Source: DTLA01 sp034436295
Lineage (GTDB): Bacteria; Chloroflexota; Anaerolineae; DTLA01
DNA: 58,408 nt
Assembly: GCA_034436295.1 (NCBI GenBank)
Contig: DAOTVT010000040.1
Coordinates: forward strand, 1-58,408
Reading direction: 5' to 3'
This document shows positions 47,613 through 56,844 of this stretch, one piece after another. Within the stretch, counting starts at the first letter, position 1. Every line of letters begins with the position of its first letter. Both the position numbers and the translations under genes were made by a program. The notes below the pieces were generated by a model, which was not told the origin of the DNA, did not search any database, and saw only the letters and a list, made by a program, of their open reading frames with translations.

Positions 47613-48953
47613 TTATCCGAACACCTGAGTTGCCACCTCCGGAGCGTACTGCAGGACGATCTCCTTCGTGATGGCGTTGGCCGCGCAGATGTCGCGATAG
47701 ACCTCGCCGCTGCGCTTCAGCGTCCGCTCCTGGGTTTCAAAGTTCGTGTGGTAAAGCCCAAATCTGGCCGCGTATCCCTCGGCCCACTCAAAGTTGTCCA
47801 GCAGCGACCAGTGGAAGAATCCCTTGACCGGCGCGCCCTCGCGGATGGCCCGGTGCACCGCCGCCGTGTGGGTGATGAGGAAGCGCGGGCGCTGGGCGTC
47901 GGTGTTGTCGGGGATGCCCGTCTCGGTAACGATGATGGGCTTGCCGTATCGGCTCAACCGCATGAGCAGGCGGTACAGCCCGTCGGGGCAGACCTCGCCC
48001 CAGCCGTCCATGCTGTATTCGGCTCCGGGCATGGGGAAGCGCCGCGCGAAAAACATCCCCGGCTGCCGCAGGTCAAAGGCCACCATGTCGCGCCCGTAGT
48101 AGTCAATGCCGATGTAGTCCAGGCTGTTGACCGCCTCGGGCATCTTGTCCCATCGGCCGATGGGCGGGCGGAAGACGCCGTCCATTGCCGTCGACAGCGC
48201 CACGCCATTCATCAGCCAGTCCAGCACGCCCGCCACGAACCGATCCAGCGGCGAGCGCGGGTTCCAGGGGTCAAAGGGCCGCATGTAGTGCACGAAACTC
48301 ACCATCGGGGGCTCGGCGATCCGCGCGTGCAGTTCCCGATAGGCCAGGGCGTGGCCGCGCATCAGGTGGCGCAGCACCCGCATCGCCGTGCGGAAACTCC
48401 GCTTGCCCGGCGGCCACTGGCCCATGATGTAACTCATGAGCGCCAGGATCACCGGCTCGTTGATGGTGGCCCAGTAGTGGGCCAGCGACCCCAGTTCGTC
48501 GGCCACTTTGGCGGCGTAGCGGCGGAACAGGTCTATGGTCTGCGGGTTCTCCCAGCCGCCTTTGGCCGCCAGCCAGCGCGGCAGGGTGAAGTGGTACAGG
48601 GTTACCAGCGGCTCCAGGTTTCGCTCCCGCAGCGCCTCCAGCACGCGGCGGTAGTGGGCGATCGCCTCAGCGCTCCACTGCCCCTCGGCCGGCTCAATGC
48701 GGCTCCATTCCAACGAGAACCGGTGCGCGTTGTTGTTCAGCGCCTTCGCCAAGTCAAAGTCCTGCTCGTACCGGTTCCACTGGTCGCAGGCAAGGCCCGA
48801 TTTGGAGCCGTCATGGATGTGGCCGGGGATTTGTTCCCAATCCCACCAGTCGTTGTTGGTGTTGTTCCCCTCCACCTGGTGTGAGGCGGTGGAAGTGCCC
48901 CAGAGGAAGCCGTCGGGGAATTGCAGACGTGCATCTTTGGTCTCGCGTGTCAT
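47613..48953 (-). CDS. GH1 family beta-glucosidase
   Basis: From ATG 48953 (GGGAGAGAGACG upstream) the enzyme is 446 residues, the usual GH1 size. It starts LQFPDGFLWGTSTASHQVEG, has HRFSLEWSRIEP, the acid/base Glu166 in WATINEPV and the nucleophile Glu344 in IVTETGIPD (the third residue is Gly rather than the common Asn-Gly of TENG), and FHWSLLDNFEWAEGY near the C-terminus. It hydrolyses beta-linked gluco- or galactosides in the cytoplasm. It has its own promoter (49024-49051). The frame extends 34 codons upstream across that promoter and is not used. Confidence 0.93.
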   Translation of the reverse strand: MTRETKDARLQFPDGFLWGTSTASHQVEGNNTNNDWWDWEQIPGHIHDGSKSGLACDQWNRYEQDFDLAKALNNNAHRFSLEWSRIEPAEGQWSAEAIAHYRRVLEALRERNLEPLVTLYHFTLPRWLAAKGGWENPQTIDLFRRYAAKVADELGSLAHYWATINEPVILALMSYIMGQWPPGKRSFRTAMRVLRHLMRGHALAYRELHARIAEPPMVSFVHYMRPFDPWNPRSPLDRFVAGVLDWLMNGVALSTAMDGVFRPPIGRWDKMPEAVNSLDYIGIDYYGRDMVAFDLRQPGMFFARRFPMPGAEYSMDGWGEVCPDGLYRLLMRLSRYGKPIIVTETGIPDNTDAQRPRFLITHTAAVHRAIREGAPVKGFFHWSLLDNFEWAEGYAARFGLYHTNFETQERTLKRSGEVYRDICAANAITKEIVLQYAPEVATQVFG

Positions 48954-49023
48954 CGTCTCTCTCCCGTAGAGTGAACTTGGCATCGCATGGGCGGTTCGGT
49001 TTGAGTGCGCAAAGGCTGGGCGA

Positions 49024-49051
49024 AGTATAGCACAGCACGGGGGCGCGTCAA
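49024..49051 (-). promoter_or_regulatory. Promoter of GH1 beta-glucosidase gene
   Basis: Minus strand: TTGACG (49051-49046), 16 bases, TATACT (49029-49024). The start site is near 49017, 64 bases before the ATG. Confidence 0.65.
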
Positions 49052-49053
49052 GC

Positions 49054-49090
49054 AAAAGGGCCGCTCCTCATGTGCGGGCGCGGCCCTTTT
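49054..49090. terminator. Bidirectional terminator hairpin
   Basis: AAAAGGGCCGC (49054-49064) and its exact complement (49080-49090) enclose 15 bases; each strand has a run of four T after the stem. It stands immediately upstream of the GH1 promoter and would block read-through from asnS. Confidence 0.65.
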
Positions 49091-49315
49091 GGTGCCCCGC
49101 GGGCTCCCTGGGAAGAAGGGTTTTGGTCTGGCGCAAACAGGTAGCACGGGGGTCTTGCACCCCATTGTAGCGCCCGCAGATGAATTCGCGATGACAAAAC
49201 CGGCCGCAGGAGATGACAGTTCGTCAAACAAGCCCGCCCGACGCGGAAGCATCGGGCTGGCGTGAAGACCCCAAGGCTTGGGGTCTGGACCCGTGCGGGC
49301 ATGTGCGGCACAAAT

Positions 49316-49345
49316 CGTAGGGGCGACGCGTGCGTCGCCCCTACG
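49316..49345. repeat. 14-bp palindrome (GTAGGGGCGACGC type)
   Basis: Perfect 14-bp arms with a 2-base centre. It shares a GCGTCGC core with the REP-like palindromes but is otherwise a different family. Confidence 0.75.
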
Positions 49346-49522
49346 CGCCGCCCCGCGCGGCCGTCGGCCCTCACCCTCACCCTGGCCCTCTCCCGGCGGG
49401 AGAGGGAACGACGGGCGGCCGTGTTTTCGTGGCTTTCGCGCCTTTTCGTGTCCTTCGCGATCCAGACGCCCCCCGCCCGGTGTCCCCGCCCGGGCCCCAA
49501 ACGCCGGGGCAAAACGCCGCGC

Positions 49523-50821
49523 CTACGGGTACAGCCGCGTGAGCATCCGCGGGAACGGGATGGTCTCGCGGATGTGCGACAGGCCGCAAATCCACGCCAC
49601 GGTTCGCTCCAGCCCCAGCCCGAAGCCCGAATGCGGCACCGAGCCGTAGCGTCGGAGGTCCAGGTACCACTCGTACGCCTCGCGCTTGAGCCTGTGCTCC
49701 TGGATGCGCTGCTCCAGCAGTTCCAGGCTGGCGGTGCGCTCGCCGCCCCCGATGATTTCGCCGTACCCCTCGGGAGCGAGAAGGTCCACCGACTTGGAGA
49801 GTTCCGGTCGGTCGGATTCCACCTCCATGTAGAACGCCTTGCACTTGGCCGGGTAGTGGTGAACGAACACCGGCTTGTCAAAACTCTCGGCGATGGCGGT
49901 CTCGTGGGGCGCGCCGAAATCCTCGCCCCACTCAATGCTCACGCCTTTCTCGTTCAGCAGTTTCACGGCGTCGTCGTAGGAGATGCGCGGGAAAGGCGGC
50001 GTAACGTTCTGGAGCACCGTCGTGTCGCGCCCCAGGAGCGACAACTCGTAGGCGCGCTCGCGCAGGGTGGTCTGGACGATGTACGAGACGAACTCCTCCT
50101 CCACCTTCATGCAGTCGTCCAGGTCGGCGTAGGCCATTTCCGGCTCCACCATCCAGAACTCCATCAGGTGGCGGCGCGTCTTGGATTTCTCGGCGCGGAA
50201 GGTCGGCCCGAAACAGTACACCTTGCCAAACGCCATGATGTGGGCCTCGTTGTAGAGTTGCCCGCTCTGGGTAAGGTAGGCCGGCTCGCCGAAGTAGTCG
50301 GTGGCGAACAGGGTGGTGGTGTCCTCGCAGGAAGTGGGCGTCAGGATCGGCGTGTCCAGGTTCAGGAAGCCGTGGCTGTCCAGCCAGTCGCGGATGGCCC
50401 GCACGACGGTGGCGCGCACGCGCATGACGGCCCACTGCGACTGCGACCGGAGCCACAGGTGCCGCCGATCCATCAGGAAGTCCACGCCGTGCTCCTTGGG
50501 CGTGATGGGGTAGTCCTGGGCCAGTTGCACGATCTGGACTTCCGTTGCGTCCACCTCGTAGCCGCCAGGGGCGCGCGGCTCCTTGCGCACCTTCCCGCGC
50601 ACGATGAGCGAGGACTCCTGCGTTACCCGCCTGGCCGCCTCAAAGGTTTCGGGCGAGACCGCCTTCTGGAATACGACGCATTGGATGAACCCCGTCCCGT
50701 CGCGCACCATGAGGAATTGGAGTTTCCCCTTGTCGGTGCTGCGGAAGAGCCATCCTTTGAGCGTTACTTCCTGGCCCTCGTGTTGGGCGATGTCCTGGAT
50801 GTAGGTCTGGTCTTCTTGCAT
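49523..50821 (-). CDS. asnS: Asparagine-tRNA ligase
   Basis: AsnRS charges tRNA-Asn. From ATG 50821 (GGGAGGTTCCG upstream) the protein is 432 residues. It has the OB-fold anticodon domain (VTLKGWLFRSTDKGKLQFLMVRD), class II motif 1 region (RVRATVVRAIRDWLDSHGFLNLDTP), motif 2 FRAEKSKTRRHLMEFWMVEPE and motif 3 GFGLGLERTVAWICG. The absence of the AspRS insert and the presence of the AsnRS SGQLYNEA segment favour AsnRS. Earlier in-frame ATGs lie upstream of or across the predicted promoter and are less likely. Confidence 0.95.
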   Translation of the reverse strand: MQEDQTYIQDIAQHEGQEVTLKGWLFRSTDKGKLQFLMVRDGTGFIQCVVFQKAVSPETFEAARRVTQESSLIVRGKVRKEPRAPGGYEVDATEVQIVQLAQDYPITPKEHGVDFLMDRRHLWLRSQSQWAVMRVRATVVRAIRDWLDSHGFLNLDTPILTPTSCEDTTTLFATDYFGEPAYLTQSGQLYNEAHIMAFGKVYCFGPTFRAEKSKTRRHLMEFWMVEPEMAYADLDDCMKVEEEFVSYIVQTTLRERAYELSLLGRDTTVLQNVTPPFPRISYDDAVKLLNEKGVSIEWGEDFGAPHETAIAESFDKPVFVHHYPAKCKAFYMEVESDRPELSKSVDLLAPEGYGEIIGGGERTASLELLEQRIQEHRLKREAYEWYLDLRRYGSVPHSGFGLGLERTVAWICGLSHIRETIPFPRMLTRLYP

Positions 50822-50861
50822 CGGAACCTCCCGATTCGCCATCTTGTTTCGTTCCGCGCTG

Positions 50862-50890
50862 ATTATACCACGCGGCGCCTGATCTGTCAT
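50862..50890 (-). promoter_or_regulatory. Promoter of asnS
   Basis: Minus strand: ATGACA (50890-50885), 17 bases, perfect TATAAT (50867-50862); about 35 bases from the start site to the asnS ATG. Confidence 0.72.
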
Positions 50891-50950
50891 ACCCGCGCGT
50901 CGTTTCCCGCGACGGGGCAACCTATGCTACAATGGCGCTGGAGGCGTGGG

Positions 50951-53900
50951 ATGAAGTCGGCCCTCTTGCACCGACAAGCCAGGTTGCGCACAGGACTGTT
51001 GTGGGCGGCGCTCGCGGTCGCGGCGGCGCTGATTCTCGGCGCGTGCCAGGCCGAGGTGGGCACGGCCACGCCCGAGACGGCCCTGCGCACCCCGCGCACC
51101 CCGTTGCCCCAGGCAAGCCCCACGCCGGCGCCGGTTGGCCCCATCCTCGCGGGGTTCATCCCGCTGCGCCAGGGCATCGGCGCCAACCCCACGGACATGG
51201 CGCTGGACGCCAAGCACCACCGCCTCTACGTGCTGTGCGCCGAGGAGGTGGACATCGTGGACACGCGCACGCTGCGGGTAACCCGCGTCCTCACGCCGCG
51301 CGACACCCGCATCCTGGGCCTGGATTCCGACGCGCAACAGGTGCTGCTGGGGGGCGCCGGCGGAAGCGGGCCTGCCGCCCTGTACGTCCTGGACGGCGAG
51401 CGGGGGGTCATCGCCCGCACCGTGTCCCTCTCTGCCCCGCCATGGAGGACCGTTTTCCTGCCGGCGTACAACCTGGCCGTGGCCGCGTTGGCGTCCGGCG
51501 AGGTCGCCGCCGTCAACGTGGACACGGCGCTGATGGTGGTCGTGCGTGCGGGGGGTTCGCGGCCGCTCATGGAGGCCGATGCCGACGCCGGCAAGGTGTA
51601 CCTTTCGGGGGCGAAAGGCCCGCAGGGGCAGGAGATCGCCAACGCTCTGTCGGTGCTGGACGCCCGCACGGGCCGGGTGGACGTTGTGCCGCTGCAGGCC
51701 GCGCCTACCGCCTTCGCGGTGGATGGGCGCACCCACCGCCTGTTCATCCTGCACCAGTACCAGGCGGCAATGACGGTCTATGCCCCCGACTCTGGCATCC
51801 TGGGCGTGTACGACCTGGGCGGCGAGCCGGTGGAGATGGCGCTGGACGCCAGCACGAGCGCCCTGTACATCAGCGATTGGCGTCAGGGGCGGTTGCTCAT
51901 GGCCGACACGCGCCGGCCGGCAAGCCCCACGGCGCTGGACATCTTCCCGTCCGCGCATTTTCTCCAGGCGCAGGCTTCAGCCCGCCGCCTCATCGTGGCA
52001 CAGGCCGGGGGCACCCAGGCCGCGCTGGTGGACCGGGGGCGGGTAGTGCTGCTTGACCTTCCGGGCGCGCCGGGCGCCGCCGTGATCCACCCCGCCACGG
52101 GCGTCTCCTACGTCGCGATCCCCGGCGCCAACCTGGTGCTGGCGCTGGCTCCCGACGGAGCCGAGTTCTTGCGGTGGACTGTGCCGTCGCGGCCTGAAGC
52201 GATGGCCCTGGATTCGGGGCAGGACCGCCTGTTCGTATCCCTGCCGGGTTCGGGCGCTGTGGCCGTGATAGATTTGACGGCGCGCACCCAGGACCTGATT
52301 CCGCATGCGCTGGTGCCGTCGGCGGCCGTCGTGCACCCCGCCGACGGTCAGGTGTACCTTGCCGACCCCGTCGGGGCGACGGTGTACGTTTTCTCCCTGC
52401 AGCGAGAGCAGGCGGTCCGCGCCATCGCTGTCGGCCCTCGGCCCTCGGCCCTGGCGGTGGACCGCGCCACCGGCGAGGTGTGGGCTTCCTGCGCCGACGG
52501 TGTCTATGTGGCCGCCGCGGGGAGCCGAACCGCAAGCCGCGTGGTGGAGTGGGCCGGCGCGCCGATGCTGGGGGTGGACAGCGCGCTCAATCAGGTTTAC
52601 GTGGGGTTACCGGGGCCGCAGTCCTCGGTGCAGGTCCTGGAGGGCGCCGGCCACCGCCTGCTGAAAGTCGTGAGCGGCGGCAGGCTGGTCGCCCTGGATG
52701 TGGACGAGACCGCCGGGCTACTGCTCACGGTCTGGCAGTCGCTGGCCACGCCGGGCACGCTCACCCTGTCGCTGCTGGACGGCCGCTCGCTGGAGGAATC
52801 GCGGCTGCAAATCGCGCTGCCCATCCGCGCAGATGAGCGCGTAGCCGCCCACGCCGATGGGACGCGGGGAGTGGCGGTGCTTGCGCACGGCGGGCGGGTT
52901 GTGCTGGTGGATTTGTCGGCACAGCAGGCGCGCCTCTATGCCGAAATCCCCATCCCCGAGGACATCCCCAACGAGTACGCGCCCTTCACCGTCGTGGGCG
53001 ACAGAACCTCGGGCAAGACCTTCGTGGGCGTCTACGGCGATCGCCGATTGCTCCTGCTGGATAGCCGAAGCCGCGTGTCCGACACGGTGTCGCTCGGGGC
53101 CGGGGTGGCTACGCTTGCCCTGGACGAGCCGCGCGGCCGCGTGTATGCGGCGCTGCTGGACGGCACGGTGGCCGTTGTGGATGGCGCGATGGGCGATGTC
53201 CTGTCGCAGGTGGCCGCGGGCGGGCCGTCTCACCTCTTGGTAGCCGACGCCGCGCGCCAACGGGTCTTCGCGTGCAGTTCGCAGCAGGCCACCGTCTATG
53301 CCATCCAGGACGCCACGACGGAGCCGAAGCCCGAACCGACGGCGCTCCCCCTGCCCACAACCTCGCCGACGACGACCCTTGCGGCATGGACGACCTACGC
53401 CAGCGGCGACGAGGCGCGCGCGTTCTTGTCCGACGGCCGCTACGTGTGGGTGGCGACGACGGGCGGCGTGGTCCGCTGGGACGCCGCCGACGAGACCTTC
53501 CGCCAGTTTCTTGCGCCGCAGGATGGGTTGCGCTCCGACAACGTGTATGCCCTGGACCTGGGGGCCGACGGAGGCATCTGGGCGGCGACGGCCGCCGGGT
53601 TGAGCCGCTATGGGGGCGCGGGTTGGAGCACGCAAAGCGGATTGACGCGACGCGACATCCGTGCGGTGGCCGTGGCCCCCGATGGCAGAATCTGGGCTGG
53701 CGGCCAGGATGGCGTGCTGTACGTGTCGCGCCCAGATGGCGAAGAGGCGTCTGACTTCCAAGAGGCGTTTCGCCTGGGCCAACCGATCAGCGAGGTGGCG
53801 CTGGATGCGGAAGGGCGACGATGGGTGGCGTCCCGCCTGGGCGTAACCGTCCTTTCCGATGGCGGCGTCATCACCTACACGGCCCAGAACTCGGGCCTGC

Positions 53901-55174
53901 CGCCGGGCATGGTCAACGCCCTGCTGGTCCTCACCGATGGCGCCGTCCTGGCCGCAACGGACACCGGCCTGGCGCGCTTCCAGAACGGCGTGTGGACTGC
54001 GTACCCGCCGGAGAGCGGCGCGCCGGGCGCGGCGATGGCGCTGGCCCAGACGGCGGACGGGGCGCTGTGGGCCGCGTCGCCGCTGGGAATCTATCGGTAC
54101 GAGGGCGCATGGAGCCGCGTCGGGACGGTGCGCGAAGCGGCGGCGCAATATGCGGCCCTGTGGAAACAGCCGACGGTCCGCAGCAAACGCTGGCCCATCC
54201 TGGCGGCGGGCGGCAAAATCTGGGCGATTTTGGACGGCGGCCTGGCCAACTTTGACGGGCAAATGTGGACACGACGCTCCACCACCGGCGTCGCGCCGCC
54301 TTCCAACCGCGTGCGCGCACTGTCCATCGGGCCGGACGGCGCGCTCTGGGCCGGGTTCACCGGCAGCCCCGCGGCCCGATACGACGCCGGGCGCTGGACC
54401 ACGTTCCCCGGCCGCGAGCAGGCCCCCGCCAACGTCAACGCTATCCTCGCCGACCCCACGGGCAAAATCTGGTTCGCGGCGGACGACGGCGTGGCCCTGT
54501 ACGACGGCCAGCGCTGGACCCGGTTCAAGAGCGGCGAAGGCGGGCTGGCCACGGGGCGCGCGCTCTCGCTGGCGTGGGATGCGGCGGGGGCGCTCTGGGT
54601 TGGAACCGAGGACGGGCTGAGCGTGCGCCGGAAGGACAGTTGGGCGTCCTACGCGCCCGGCGCAAACGGCCCGGCGGGGGGCTGGGTGCGGGATGTCGCG
54701 GTGGACGGCGAGGGCGTGTTGTGGTGCGCCACCAACCGCGGCGTCTCCCGATACGACGGCAAGTCCTGGCAGACCTTCACCGATTCGGCGATGCCGCCCA
54801 CCGAGCAGGAGATTTGGGGCCTGGCGCTGGACGACGGCGGCGCACGTTGGTTCGGCGCGCGCAGGGCCGTGCGTCGGTTCGTCGCGGAGGGGTGGTTCAA
54901 CTACCGCCACCTGCCCGAAGCCGTGGGCTACGACTACGCGCGCATCCTGCGCACGCTGAACAACCCGAACCGCCTGTGGGCGGTGGATGCCGCCAGCGGC
55001 CGCGTCTGGATTGCCGTGGAGGGGGGCGTGGCGGCCTACGACGGCCACAACTGGCAGGTGTACACGCCCGAGAACTCGGGCCTGGCGTCGGCTCGCGTCA
55101 GGGCCATCCTGCCCGACGGGCGCGGGGCGGTGTGGTTCGCGACGGATGCGGGCATCAGCCGCTTCGCGCCGTGA
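50951..55174 (+). CDS. Large lipoprotein with two beta-propeller regions
   Basis: The 1407-residue protein begins with a basic N-region and hydrophobic helix ending LILGAC, a lipoprotein signal with Cys32 as lipid site, followed by a Thr/Pro linker. Residues 75-790 are YVTN-like repeats (HRLYVLCAEEVDIVDTRTLRV, ALYISDWRQGRLLMADT, GQVYLADPVGATVYVFSL). A second Pro/Thr linker is near 795-815. The rest is repeats of the two-component-regulator propeller type (GLRSDNVYALDLGADGGIWAATAAGLSRY and about 12 more, each with a W-x-A-T/G core). There is no kinase or DNA-binding domain. It is outside the cytoplasm and probably binds surface ligands or proteins. GGAGGCGTGGG precedes the ATG. Confidence 0.88.
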   Translation: MKSALLHRQARLRTGLLWAALAVAAALILGACQAEVGTATPETALRTPRTPLPQASPTPAPVGPILAGFIPLRQGIGANPTDMALDAKHHRLYVLCAEEVDIVDTRTLRVTRVLTPRDTRILGLDSDAQQVLLGGAGGSGPAALYVLDGERGVIARTVSLSAPPWRTVFLPAYNLAVAALASGEVAAVNVDTALMVVVRAGGSRPLMEADADAGKVYLSGAKGPQGQEIANALSVLDARTGRVDVVPLQAAPTAFAVDGRTHRLFILHQYQAAMTVYAPDSGILGVYDLGGEPVEMALDASTSALYISDWRQGRLLMADTRRPASPTALDIFPSAHFLQAQASARRLIVAQAGGTQAALVDRGRVVLLDLPGAPGAAVIHPATGVSYVAIPGANLVLALAPDGAEFLRWTVPSRPEAMALDSGQDRLFVSLPGSGAVAVIDLTARTQDLIPHALVPSAAVVHPADGQVYLADPVGATVYVFSLQREQAVRAIAVGPRPSALAVDRATGEVWASCADGVYVAAAGSRTASRVVEWAGAPMLGVDSALNQVYVGLPGPQSSVQVLEGAGHRLLKVVSGGRLVALDVDETAGLLLTVWQSLATPGTLTLSLLDGRSLEESRLQIALPIRADERVAAHADGTRGVAVLAHGGRVVLVDLSAQQARLYAEIPIPEDIPNEYAPFTVVGDRTSGKTFVGVYGDRRLLLLDSRSRVSDTVSLGAGVATLALDEPRGRVYAALLDGTVAVVDGAMGDVLSQVAAGGPSHLLVADAARQRVFACSSQQATVYAIQDATTEPKPEPTALPLPTTSPTTTLAAWTTYASGDEARAFLSDGRYVWVATTGGVVRWDAADETFRQFLAPQDGLRSDNVYALDLGADGGIWAATAAGLSRYGGAGWSTQSGLTRRDIRAVAVAPDGRIWAGGQDGVLYVSRPDGEEASDFQEAFRLGQPISEVALDAEGRRWVASRLGVTVLSDGGVITYTAQNSGLPPGMVNALLVLTDGAVLAATDTGLARFQNGVWTAYPPESGAPGAAMALAQTADGALWAASPLGIYRYEGAWSRVGTVREAAAQYAALWKQPTVRSKRWPILAAGGKIWAILDGGLANFDGQMWTRRSTTGVAPPSNRVRALSIGPDGALWAGFTGSPAARYDAGRWTTFPGREQAPANVNAILADPTGKIWFAADDGVALYDGQRWTRFKSGEGGLATGRALSLAWDAAGALWVGTEDGLSVRRKDSWASYAPGANGPAGGWVRDVAVDGEGVLWCATNRGVSRYDGKSWQTFTDSAMPPTEQEIWGLALDDGGARWFGARRAVRRFVAEGWFNYRHLPEAVGYDYARILRTLNNPNRLWAVDAASGRVWIAVEGGVAAYDGHNWQVYTPENSGLASARVRAILPDGRGAVWFATDAGISRFAP

Positions 55175-55626
55175 GGGGAATACCCCACACGGAGACACGA
55201 AGGCACAAAGGGTTTTCTTCGTGTCTTTGTGCCTTTGTGTGAGAAAACTATTTCACACGGAGACACAAAGGCACAAAGAGATTCTGTGCCTTTATCCCTT
55301 CGTGTCTTTGTGCCTTTGTGTGAAAAACTATCCCACACGGAGACACAAAGGCACAAAGAGATTCTGTGCCTTTATCCCTTTGTGTCTTTGTGCCTTTGTG
55401 TGAAAAACTATCCCACACAGAGACACAAAGGCACAAAGGGTTTTCTCTGTGCCTTTGTGTGAGAAAACTATTCCACACCGAGGTCAGAGGGTTTCCGCTC
55501 CTTGCCCTGTGGCGGAATGTCGGTCGGGTTCCGCGTCGCTCCGCGATCGGAGCGGACCATCGGAGCACAAACGCCGTCGCCCCTGCGGAACGCGCAGATG
55601 GCAATGGGACGGATGGCGTGCTCGCT
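55175..55626. other. Convergent intergenic region with tandem repeats
   Basis: Between the end of the lipoprotein gene and the end of the flavodiiron gene. Bases 55186-55479 are the tandem array. The remaining 150 bases contain one 7-bp hairpin CGCTCCG / CGGAGCG (55537-55554) and no gene. Confidence 0.7.
55186..55479. repeat. Tandem array of AT-richer palindromic units
   Basis: Four units start at 55186, 55254, 55334 and 55414 (68, 80, 80 and 60 bases), plus a partial CACACCG at the end. Each starts CACACGGAGACACAAAGGCA and ends with the inverse, CTTTGTGCCTTTGTGTG, followed by AAAACTAT. Units 2 and 3 differ by only one base. Each unit folds into a hairpin, so the array could act as a bidirectional terminator for the two convergent genes. 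Confidence 0.85.
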
Positions 55627-56814
55627 CTATGCGGGCCCCATGAGGCCGAGTTCTCTGTGCTTGGCCGCGATGGTGTCGGCCAGCGCGCGCAACGCCGCAA
55701 AATCCGATTCGCGCGGGTGGCCCTTGCAGTATACCGGCGGCAGGATTTCGGCCTTCAGGTTGGGGATCATCCCCGCGATGGTCTCCACCGCCTTCGTGCC
55801 CCAGCCATACGAGCCGATGACCGTGGCGAACTTCGCCTTGGCGCGGATGGCGTTCGCCAGGTACGCCGCGTACACCGCAGCGGGATGCGGCCCCACCAGC
55901 ACCGTCGGCGTGCCCACCACGAGCGTGGCCGCATCCACCAGCGACATTGCCAGTTTGCCGATGTCGGTAACCGGCAGGCTGAACTGCTCCACGCGCACGC
56001 CCCGCCCCACCAGCGCGCTCACCAATACGTCCACCATCCGCTGCGTGCTGCCGTGCATGGACACATAGGCCACCACGGCGACGTTCTTCGGCTCGCCCGA
56101 CACCCAATCGGCATAGGCCTCCAGGATGAACCCAGGCCTGTCGTAGAGGGGGCCGTGGCTGGGCGCGATGATGCCGACATCCAGCGCCCGCACTTTCTCC
56201 AGGTTCTTCGCGATGATGGCGCGGAATGGCATCATGATCTCGGCGAAATACCGCTTGGCCGCCTCGCGCACGCGCCCCTCGTCGGTTGCGTACACGTCGC
56301 TGGTGGCGATGTGCGAGCCGAAGAAGTCGCACGAGAACAGAATCCGATCCTCGGGCAGGTACGTAACCATCGTCTCGGGCCAGTGCACCCAGGGCGCGTG
56401 GACGAATTGCAGGGTCTTGTCGCCCAGCGAAAGCGTCTCGCCGTCGCCCACGGTGATGAACCGCTCGTCGGGAATGAAGAGCAAATCCATCAGCATGTCC
56501 TTGCCCTTGGGCGTGGCGATGACCCGCGCATCGGGGTATTTCGCCAGCACGGCGGGGATGGAACCCGAATGATCCTGCTCGGCATGGTGGGCCACGACGT
56601 AGTCCACCTTGGGCACGTCGGCCAGTTGCGCCATCAGGACCTCGGTCATGGCGGGGTCCACGGAGTCCAGCAGCGCCGTCTTCTCGCTGCCCTGCACCAG
56701 GTAGGCGTTGTAACTCGTGCCGTCGGGCAGCGGAATCAGCGAGTCAAACAGCCGCCTGTCCCAGTCCACCGCCCCTAACAGGTAAACATTGGAGCCGATG
56801 GGTCTCATTTTCAT
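55627..56814 (-). CDS. Flavodiiron protein (A-type, FprA/ROO family)
   Basis: Flavodiiron proteins reduce O2 to water or NO to N2O using electrons from rubredoxin or other donors. The 395-residue protein has the beta-lactamase-like diiron domain with HHAEQDHSG (residues 76-84), APWVHWPE, SCDFFGSH and PSHGPLYD as ligands, then a flavodoxin domain with VSMHGSTQRM as FMN loop, TPTVLVGPHP and GSYGWGTKAV. No rubredoxin domain is fused. It fits protection of the oxygen-sensitive hydrogenase. ATG 56814 has GAGAGGAAACGCT upstream. Confidence 0.95.
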   Translation of the reverse strand: MKMRPIGSNVYLLGAVDWDRRLFDSLIPLPDGTSYNAYLVQGSEKTALLDSVDPAMTEVLMAQLADVPKVDYVVAHHAEQDHSGSIPAVLAKYPDARVIATPKGKDMLMDLLFIPDERFITVGDGETLSLGDKTLQFVHAPWVHWPETMVTYLPEDRILFSCDFFGSHIATSDVYATDEGRVREAAKRYFAEIMMPFRAIIAKNLEKVRALDVGIIAPSHGPLYDRPGFILEAYADWVSGEPKNVAVVAYVSMHGSTQRMVDVLVSALVGRGVRVEQFSLPVTDIGKLAMSLVDAATLVVGTPTVLVGPHPAAVYAAYLANAIRAKAKFATVIGSYGWGTKAVETIAGMIPNLKAEILPPVYCKGHPRESDFAALRALADTIAAKHRELGLMGPA

Positions 56815-56844
56815 AGCGTTTCCTCTCTTTCGCGCGAAGGGTCT

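Larger units (their letters stand above)
48954..49522. other. Palindrome-rich gap between asnS and GH1 genes
   Basis: No gene in these 569 bases. They hold the GH1 promoter (49024-49051), a strong hairpin (49054-49090) and three perfect palindromes: AGACCCCAAG arms at 49266-49286, CGTAGGGGCGACGC arms at 49316-49345, and CCCTCTCCCG arms at 49386-49406. Sequence TTTCGTG...TTTTCGTGTCCTTCG at about 49423-49455 is reminiscent of the tandem array at 55186. Confidence 0.7.

Noticed and set aside
50923..50933. Plus-strand promoter TATGCTACAAT before the lipoprotein gene
   Set aside because: The -10-like sequence is good but no acceptable -35 is found 16-18 bases upstream, so it was not listed as a feature.
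49262..50950. Extension of the propeller lipoprotein gene upstream to 49262
   Set aside because: The extension is antisense to asnS and would remove the lipoprotein signal; the ATG at 50951 has GGAGG upstream and starts a proper signal peptide.
55186..55479. CRISPR array
   Set aside because: The units are contiguous, of unequal length and lack unique spacers; each unit is itself a hairpin.
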